Below, piece by piece: positions 58,927-64,000 of a stretch of DNA of 64,000 bases. The number at the start of each line of letters is the position of its first letter. Position 1 is the first letter of the stretch. The notes under the pieces are model-generated. The model ran no database searches. It was not told where the DNA came from and was given only the letters and a program-made list of their open reading frames with translations. Position numbers and translations under genes: made by a program. The DNA is from Phaeospirillum tilakii (GTDB taxonomy: Bacteria > Pseudomonadota > Alphaproteobacteria > Rhodospirillales > Magnetospirillaceae). The DNA is taken from assembly GCF_042683125.1 (NCBI RefSeq), contig NZ_JBHUIY010000006.1, positions 84,458-148,457 of the forward strand, in the 5' to 3' direction.

Positions 58927-60591
58927 TCAGGGACTCGGCAGCTTGCCCGGGGTGCGCGGATCGACATTGGCCTTGAGGCCGCCGCTGAAGCTCTGCACCG
59001 CGAAACCGTGCTGGGCCAGCACCCGCGCCGCGAAATAGCTCATCTTGCCGAAGGCGCAGACGGTGACCACCGGCCGGTCGCGGTCGAGCCGGTCGAGATT
59101 GGCCCGCAGGGTGGGGAACGGGATGTTGACGCTCGGGACCGGCACCGGATAGGCCTCGGCCAGCGCCGCGCCGCGCACATCGACCACCTGGACCCGGGGA
59201 TCGTCGGGCAGGTCGGTGGTGTGGCTGACCAGCCCGTCGCGGCGATTGCAGGCGGCGAAGCCGGCCAGATTGACGATGTCCTTGGCCGCGCCGAACGGCG
59301 GGGCGTAGGCCAGTTCGAGATGACAGAGGTCCTCGACCGTCATCCCGGCGGTGATCGCCGTCGCCAGCACGTCGAGCCGCTTGTCGATTCCCTCGAAACC
59401 GCTGACCTGAGCGCCGAGCAGCCGGCCGCTGTCCGGCTCCCACAGGATCTTGAGGGTCATCGGCCGCGCCCCGGGATAATAGCCGGCATGGTGGCTGTCA
59501 TTGACCGTCACCGTCTGATAGGGCCGCCCGGCGGCCACCAGCCGCTTCTCGCTCCAGCCGGTCAGCCCGGCCACCGTTTCGAACACCCGCAAGATGCCGG
59601 TGCCGAGCGAGCCGGGATAGGGCCGGGCCTTGTCGGCCAGGAAGATATGGTCGGCGGCGACCCGGCCCTGGCGATTGGCCGGGCCGCCCATCGGCACGGC
59701 GGTACGGCCACCGCCGACCCGGTCGGCGGTCTCGACCGCGTCGCCGGCGGCGTAGATGTCGGGGTCGGAGCTGCGCTGGAACCCGTCCACCACGATATGG
59801 CCGCGCGGGCCGAGGTCGAGCCCGGCCGCCCGGGCCAGCTCGCTGTCGGGGCGAACCCCGATCGCCAGGATCACGATGTCGGCGTCGAGGGCGCGGCCCG
59901 AGGCAAGGTGGCAGCGCAGAGAACCGGCGGCCGGCTCGAACCGGGCGATGCCCTCGCCGAGATGCAGGCCGATGCCGTGCCGGCGCAGCTCGCTGTCGAT
60001 CAGCGCCGCCATCGGCGCGTCGAGCGGCGGCAGCACCTGCGGCTGCAATTCAACCAGTTCGACCGCCAGCCCCTTGTGCCGGAGCTGCTCGGCCATTTCG
60101 AGGCCGATGAAGCCGGCCCCGATCACCACCGCCCGTTTCCCGGCGCTGGTGGCGGCGACGATCCGGTCCATGTCCTGAAGATTGCGCAGGGTGAAGATGC
60201 GGGGATCGTCGATCCCCGGCAGCGGCGGCCGCAGCGGCGAGGCGCCGGGCGCCAGCATCAGCTTGTCGTAGGGCAGCCATTCGTGCCGCCCGCTGGCGAG
60301 GTCGCGCAGTTCGACCCGCTTGCCGGCGCGGTCGATCGCCACCGCCTCGGTGCCGACCCGCACCTCGAGATTGAGCAGGGCCTTCAGCGACGCCGCCGAC
60401 TGTACCGCCAGCGCCCCCCGGTCGGCGATCTCGCCGCCGATGTGATACGGCAGGCCGCAATTGGCGAAGGACACGTCGGGGCCGCGTTCGATCACGGTGA
60501 TCCGCGCCGCTTCGTTGAGGCGCCGCGCCCGGGCGGCGAAGGAGGCCCCGGCGGCGACGCCACCGATCACCACGATGTTCAGTTGTTCCAT
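58927..60591 (-). CDS. CoA-disulfide/persulfide reductase fused to a rhodanese domain
   Basis: 554 residues. FAD/NAD(P)-dependent disulfide oxidoreductase of the CoADR class: IVVIGGVAAGASFAARARRL (FAD site), Cys45 in SFANCGLPYHIGG (single redox cysteine), VVIGAGFIGLEMAEQL (NAD site) and DIYAAGDAVE. From about residue 460 a rhodanese domain follows with Cys512 in VTVCAFGKMSYF. Such CoADR-Rhd proteins reduce persulfides or polysulfide to sulfide. Divergent from the SqrR/BigR-like repressor gene, which probably controls it. Confidence 0.92.
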   Translation of the reverse strand: MEQLNIVVIGGVAAGASFAARARRLNEAARITVIERGPDVSFANCGLPYHIGGEIADRGALAVQSAASLKALLNLEVRVGTEAVAIDRAGKRVELRDLASGRHEWLPYDKLMLAPGASPLRPPLPGIDDPRIFTLRNLQDMDRIVAATSAGKRAVVIGAGFIGLEMAEQLRHKGLAVELVELQPQVLPPLDAPMAALIDSELRRHGIGLHLGEGIARFEPAAGSLRCHLASGRALDADIVILAIGVRPDSELARAAGLDLGPRGHIVVDGFQRSSDPDIYAAGDAVETADRVGGGRTAVPMGGPANRQGRVAADHIFLADKARPYPGSLGTGILRVFETVAGLTGWSEKRLVAAGRPYQTVTVNDSHHAGYYPGARPMTLKILWEPDSGRLLGAQVSGFEGIDKRLDVLATAITAGMTVEDLCHLELAYAPPFGAAKDIVNLAGFAACNRRDGLVSHTTDLPDDPRVQVVDVRGAALAEAYPVPVPSVNIPFPTLRANLDRLDRDRPVVTVCAFGKMSYFAARVLAQHGFAVQSFSGGLKANVDPRTPGKLPSP

Positions 60592-60672
60592 GGCTCCGCT
60601 CCCAGACGCAGATTTGCCGCTTGCCGCCCCAAGGCGACGGCGGAACCCTATTGCCAGACGCCATCGTTGTCA

Positions 60673-60687
60673 ATATTATACTAATAT
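60673..60687. promoter_or_regulatory. Candidate operator of the ArsR-type repressor
   Basis: Perfect inverted repeat ATATTA-TAC-TAATAT in an A/T-rich island between the divergent reductase and repressor genes. Resembles BigR/SqrR operators, which are A/T-rich palindromes. Confidence 0.6.
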
Positions 60688-60699
60688 AAACATTATGAG

Positions 60700-61038
60700 A
60701 TGGTGATGGACACCGCCCTCCCCGCCCCCGATCCCGCCCGCCTGCGCCAGGCCGCCGGCGCGGTCGCGACCACCCTGTCCGCCCTGGCCAACGAGAACCG
60801 CCTGCTGCTGCTGTGCCAGTTGTGCCAGGGCGAGAAATCGGTGGGCGAGCTGGAACAACTGCTCGACATCCACCAGCCGACCCTGTCGCAGCAACTGGGG
60901 GTGCTGCGGACCGAGGGGCTGGTGCGGACCCGGCGCGAGGGCAAGCGGATCTATTACGCGGTCGGCGATCCCAAGCTGCACCGCCTGCTCGCCACCCTGC
61001 TCGACCTCTATTGCCCCCTGAAGGATCCCCTGCCATGA
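60700..61038 (+). CDS. SqrR/BigR-like sulfide-responsive ArsR repressor
   Basis: 112 residues. Winged helix-turn-helix: LSALANENRLLLLCQLCQGEKSVGELEQLLDIHQPTLSQQLGVLRTEGLVRTRREGKRIYYAV. Cysteines 39, 42 and 105 include the pair (near 41 and 107) that forms a tetrasulfide bridge in SqrR/BigR. It would be released from DNA by persulfides, switching on the reductase and the downstream YeeE/YedE genes. An alternative start is ATG 60706. Overlaps the next gene by ATGA. Confidence 0.88.
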   Translation: MVMDTALPAPDPARLRQAAGAVATTLSALANENRLLLLCQLCQGEKSVGELEQLLDIHQPTLSQQLGVLRTEGLVRTRREGKRIYYAVGDPKLHRLLATLLDLYCPLKDPLP

Positions 61039-61466
61039 CCCTTGACTGGAGCGGCTTCACCCCCATCCCGGCCCTGCTGGGCGGCGCCCTGATCGGTCTG
61101 GCCGCCGCGCTGCTGCTGCTGGCGCTCGGCCGCATCGCCGGGATCAGCGGCATTGTCGGCGGCCTGCTGCGCCGGCCCGACCGCGCCGAGACCCCGTGGC
61201 GGCTGGCCTTCGTGCTGGGGCTGGGGCTGGCCCCGCTGGCCTGGACCCTGGTCGCGGCCTTGCCGCCGCCCCGGATCGCCGCCGACACGCCCACCCTGGT
61301 GGCGGCCGGGCTGCTGGTCGGGTTCGGGGCGCGGCTGGGCTCGGGCTGCACCAGCGGCCATGGCGTCTGCGGCCTGTCGCGGCTGTCGCCACGCTCGCTG
61401 GCCGCCACCCTGACCTTCATGGCCACCGGTTTCCTGACGGTGTTCGCCGTCCGCCACCTGATCTGA
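61035..61466 (+). CDS. pmpA: YeeE/YedE-family membrane protein (first half of pair)
   Basis: 143 residues, four predicted helices (ALLGGALIGLAAALLLLALG, LAFVLGLGLAPLAWTLVAAL, TLVAAGLLVGFGARLG, AATLTFMATGFLTVFAV). GFGARLGSGCTSGHGVCGLSRLSPRS is the YeeE/YedE signature with its conserved cysteine used for thiosulfate or sulfur-compound conduction. It pairs with the next gene to make a full-length unit. Translationally coupled to the repressor. Confidence 0.9.
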   Translation: MTLDWSGFTPIPALLGGALIGLAAALLLLALGRIAGISGIVGGLLRRPDRAETPWRLAFVLGLGLAPLAWTLVAALPPPRIAADTPTLVAAGLLVGFGARLGSGCTSGHGVCGLSRLSPRSLAATLTFMATGFLTVFAVRHLI

Positions 61467-61479
61467 GCGGAGCAGGATC

Positions 61480-61884
61480 ATGCGCAACGCGATCTCCTTC
61501 GCCGCCGGCCTGCTGTTCGGGCTGGGGCTGATCCTGTCCGGCATGGCCGACCCGGCCCGGGTGCTGGGCTTCCTCGACCTCGCCGGGAGCTGGAACCCGT
61601 CGCTCGCGCTGGTGATGGCCGGGGCGATCGGGGTCGGCCTGCTCGCCTTCCGCGCCGGAAGCCGGCGCGAACGCTCCTGGCTCGGCCTGCCGATGCAGCT
61701 TCCCACCGCCACCCGGATCGATCGCCGCCTGCTGACCGGCAGCGCCCTGTTCGGCGTCGGCTGGGGGCTGGCCGGGATCTGCCCCGGACCGGCGCTGGTG
61801 CTGCTGGGCGAGGGCAGCGGCCAGGGCGTGCTGTTCGTGCTGGCGATGCTGGCCGGAATGCTGGCCCACCGGCTGCTGCCCTGA
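61480..61884 (+). CDS. pmpB: YeeE/YedE-family membrane protein (second half of pair)
   Basis: 134 residues with three or four helices. GLGLILSGMADPARVLGFLDLAG and GWGLAGICPGPALVLLGEG are the second YedE half, with the cysteine in GICPGP. Together with the preceding protein it forms the sulfur-compound transporter found with BigR operons. Ends the operon; repeats follow. Confidence 0.9.
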   Translation: MRNAISFAAGLLFGLGLILSGMADPARVLGFLDLAGSWNPSLALVMAGAIGVGLLAFRAGSRRERSWLGLPMQLPTATRIDRRLLTGSALFGVGWGLAGICPGPALVLLGEGSGQGVLFVLAMLAGMLAHRLLP

Positions 61885-61889
61885 GCCCC

Positions 61890-62013
61890 CCTGGCGGGTT
61901 GCCGCCCGCACCCGCTTGGGGAGCGAAGCTCCCCAAACCCCACCTTCTTTTTATCGATGAAAACAAAGGAGGTCCGGGGCATCGCCCCGGCGGGTCGCGG
62001 GCAGAGCCCGCGC
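61890..62013. repeat. Inverted pair of dispersed repeats of the B family
   Basis: Left part GGCGGGTTGCCGCCC and TTGGGGAGCGAAGCTCCCCAA then CCCACCTTCTTTTTAT; right part (61968-62013) GGTCCGGGGCATCGCCCCGG and GCGGGCAGAGCCCGC in the opposite order. Between the sulfur operon and the glycosyltransferases. Confidence 0.65.
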
Positions 62014-62105
62014 GAGAGGCGCGCGACCCACGATGACTTTCGCGGTTTCGGTTCCGGCGCAAGCCTGCTATTTTCCCGCGCGGACAGCAACGGCGTGAGA
62101 CGGAA

Positions 62106-63089
62106 ATGAGCGGGGAGCGGGGAAACGGGGCGCCTCGGGTCGATGTGATCGTCGCCGCCTGGAATCGGGCCGACACCATCGAGCGGGCGGTGCGATCGGC
62201 GCTGGCGCAGGACGGGCTGGGGCGGGTGATCGTGGTGGACGATGCCTCGACCGACGACACCCCGGCGCGGATCGCCCAATTGGGCCGCGACGAGCCGCGT
62301 CTGGTTTCGCTGCGCTTCGCGGTCAACCGGGGGCCGGCGGCGGCGCGCAACGCGGCGCTGGCCCTGGCCTCGGCCCCCTATGTCACCCTGCTCGACGGCG
62401 ATGATTTCCTGCGGCCGGGGCGGCTGGCCGGGCTGCTCGGCTTTGCCGCCGGGCAGGATTTCGTCGCCGACGACCTGTTGCAGGTGGCCGCGTCCGCGCT
62501 GGACCGGGTCGAGCCCCAACCGATGCTGGGCGGCGCGTTCGCGCCGTGGCCGCTTGATTTCGCCGGCTTCGTGCGCGGCAACGTCTCGCGCCCGGGCCGC
62601 AACCGGCGCGAGCTGGGCTTCTTCAAGCCGCTGATGCGGCGGGCCTTCCTGGTCGAGCACCGCCTCGACTACGACGAAAGCCTGCGGCTGGGCGAGGATT
62701 TCGACCTCTATGCCCGCGCCCTGCTGGCCGGGGCCCGCTTCCTGGTGGTGCCGGCCCAGGGCTATGTCAGCGTGGCGCGGCCGAATTCGCTGAGCGGCGC
62801 CCACGGCCGCGCCGACCTCGAACGGCTGTATGCCCGCAGCCGGGCGCTCGATCGCCCCGGGCTCGGCCGGCGCGAGCGGGCCGCCCTGGCGGCGCACGGC
62901 CGCAGCCTCGACGCCCGGATCCAGTGGCTGCGGCTGATCGAGGCGGTCAAGGCGCGCGACCCGGGTGCCTGCCTGCGCCCGTTCCTGCGCTCCACCACCG
63001 TCAGCGGCTTCCTGCTGCGCAATCTGGCCGAGCAGCTGGTGCGGCGCGGCGGCGGCCGGCTGGCCGCCCTGCTGGGAGCCCGGGGGTGA
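62106..63089 (+). CDS. Family 2 glycosyltransferase (first of pair)
   Basis: 327 residues. GT-A fold: DVIVAAWNRADTIERAVRSALAQ, VVDDASTDDTPARI, RGPAAARNAAL-like and the metal motif LLDGDDFL. EDFDLYARALLAG is the later acidic motif. The acceptor is unknown; surface polysaccharide is likely. GTGA overlap with the next gene shows co-translation. Confidence 0.9.
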   Translation: MSGERGNGAPRVDVIVAAWNRADTIERAVRSALAQDGLGRVIVVDDASTDDTPARIAQLGRDEPRLVSLRFAVNRGPAAARNAALALASAPYVTLLDGDDFLRPGRLAGLLGFAAGQDFVADDLLQVAASALDRVEPQPMLGGAFAPWPLDFAGFVRGNVSRPGRNRRELGFFKPLMRRAFLVEHRLDYDESLRLGEDFDLYARALLAGARFLVVPAQGYVSVARPNSLSGAHGRADLERLYARSRALDRPGLGRRERAALAAHGRSLDARIQWLRLIEAVKARDPGACLRPFLRSTTVSGFLLRNLAEQLVRRGGGRLAALLGARG

Positions 63090-64000
63090 CCGTTTTCCCC
63101 CCGCTGGTCAGCGTGGTGATGGCCTGCCGCAATGTCGGCCGGTTCCTCGACGCCGCCCTTGCCTCGGTGCGGCAACAGAGCCTCGCCGCGATCGAGATCC
63201 TGCTGGTCGATGACGGCTCGACCGACGACACCGCCCACCGCGCCCGCGCCCACGCCGCCGCCGATCCGCGCCTGCGCCTGCTGGAGGGATGCGGCGAGGG
63301 GCCGGGGGCCGCCCGCAACCGCGCCCTTGCCGTCGCCCGGGGCGAATGGCTGGCGGTGATGGACGGCGACGACCTGATCCATCCCCGCCGGCTGGAAATC
63401 CTGCTGGCGGCGGCGGGCGCCGCCCCGGTCGAGATCGTCGCCGACACCCTGCTCGCCTTCCAGGCCGGACCGCCCGGCCGCCGCCACGCCGCCACCCTGC
63501 CGGCCGGCCCCGACTGGCTGCGGCCGGTCGAGATCGACCTCGCGACCTATCTGCGGGCCAACCGATTGTTCGCCGGCGGGGCCGCGCTCGGCTATCTGAA
63601 GCCGCTGATCCGGCGCGACTGGCTGGCGGCGCGCGGCATCCGCTACGATCCCGGCCTGCGCATCGGCGAGGATTACGACCTGATCGCCCGGGCGCTGGCG
63701 GCCGGCGCCCGCTTCCGGGTGGTGCCGCCGCCGCTTTATTTCTATCGCCGCCATGCCGGCTCGACCTCCTACCGGATGCGCGCCGCCGACGTCGCCGCCC
63801 TGGCCGCCGCCGGAGACCGCTTCCTGGCCGGGCTGCCCGCCGGCCCGGCCCGCGCCGCCGCCGAGGCGCGCCAGGACTCGCTGGTGGTGGCATGGCATTT
63901 CTCGACCACGGTGGAGGCGCTGAAACAGCGCCGCCCCGACCGCGCCGCCGCCGCCTGCCTCGGCCGCCCGCGCGCCGGGCTGCTGCTGGCGCTGGCGCTG
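63086..64000 (+). CDS. Family 2 glycosyltransferase (second of pair, cut by the window end)
   Basis: GTG start at 63086 overlapping the previous stop; open to the end of the window (at least 305 residues). VSVVMACRNVGRFLDAALASVRQQ, VDDGSTDDTAHRARAH, GPGAARNRALAVARGEW, VMDGDDLIHP and GEDYDLIARALAAGA. A paralogue of the preceding enzyme; the two probably add successive sugars. Confidence 0.88.
   Translation, partial: MTVFPPLVSVVMACRNVGRFLDAALASVRQQSLAAIEILLVDDGSTDDTAHRARAHAAADPRLRLLEGCGEGPGAARNRALAVARGEWLAVMDGDDLIHPRRLEILLAAAGAAPVEIVADTLLAFQAGPPGRRHAATLPAGPDWLRPVEIDLATYLRANRLFAGGAALGYLKPLIRRDWLAARGIRYDPGLRIGEDYDLIARALAAGARFRVVPPPLYFYRRHAGSTSYRMRAADVAALAAAGDRFLAGLPAGPARAAAEARQDSLVVAWHFSTTVEALKQRRPDRAAAACLGRPRAGLLLALAL

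Overview
The window reads as chromosome of a GC-rich alphaproteobacterium, probably a Rhodospirillales/purple non-sulfur type. This rests on gene content: a GapR (DUF2312) protein, an alphaproteobacterial RpoH, CowN, a DUF6476-like protein, and a nitrogenase-like methylthio-alkane reductase (MAR) cluster of the kind described in Rhodospirillum rubrum. All functional calls come from reading translations and motifs; no database search was run.

Layout. 1-5.95 kb: the end of a type VI secretion locus (tssF end, tssG, a DUF4157 fusion that looks like a cargo protein, vgrG, one unknown gene, a DUF4236 protein). 6-13.7 kb: housekeeping (two adjacent Kup potassium transporters, a GmhA-like isomerase, rpoH, rluD, a small membrane protein, a JAMM peptidase). 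13.8-36.0 kb: an integrative element of about 22 kb inserted in the 3' end of a tRNA-Glu(CTC) gene. 36.1-46.3 kb: a MAR/nitrogenase-like sulfur-salvage cluster. 46.3-64 kb: a GGDEF remnant, cspA, cowN, gapR, an AsmA-like gene, tilS, ftsH, folP, an outer-membrane porin, a periplasmic binding protein, a DUF3365 haem protein, a metallo-beta-lactamase-fold protein, a NifX-like protein, a sulfide-sensing module (SqrR/BigR-like repressor, CoA-disulfide-reductase-rhodanese, two YeeE/YedE proteins) and two glycosyltransferases.

The element. A tyrosine integrase, an AlpA-like regulator and a TOPRIM primase-helicase form a P4-like backbone, and practically all remaining cargo is one type III CRISPR system. 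This comprises cas6, a small HD-less Cas10 with an intact GGDE palm, three large RAMP proteins that appear to be multi-Cas7 fusions with no separate Cas11, a reverse transcriptase-Cas1 fusion with Cas2, three CRISPR arrays (18, 12 and 13 repeats), and a CorA-like membrane effector beside a DHH phosphodiesterase. CorA plus a NrN-type DHH enzyme is the hallmark of SAM-AMP signalling. Arrays 2 and 3 diverge from the RT-Cas1/Cas2 pair and have leaders with base-for-base identical spacing of shared boxes. Most spacers in all three arrays have a stop-free frame on the strand their crRNA would bind, as expected if they come from mRNA.

The MAR cluster. marB-marH-marD-marK run on the minus strand. A divergent plus-strand operon holds an O-acetylhomoserine sulfhydrylase and a second D/K-like pair. 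That second D protein keeps the P-cluster and cofactor cysteines but replaces the predicted cofactor histidine by asparagine, as NifE does relative to NifD, so the pair is best read as a NifEN-like scaffold. All three transcription units start with the same promoter-proximal box, TATAGA-N5-TTGACAT. Together these genes would release methanethiol from methylthio compounds and assimilate it into methionine.

Two families of GC-rich palindromic dispersed repeats recur between genes, often as inverted pairs between convergent genes.
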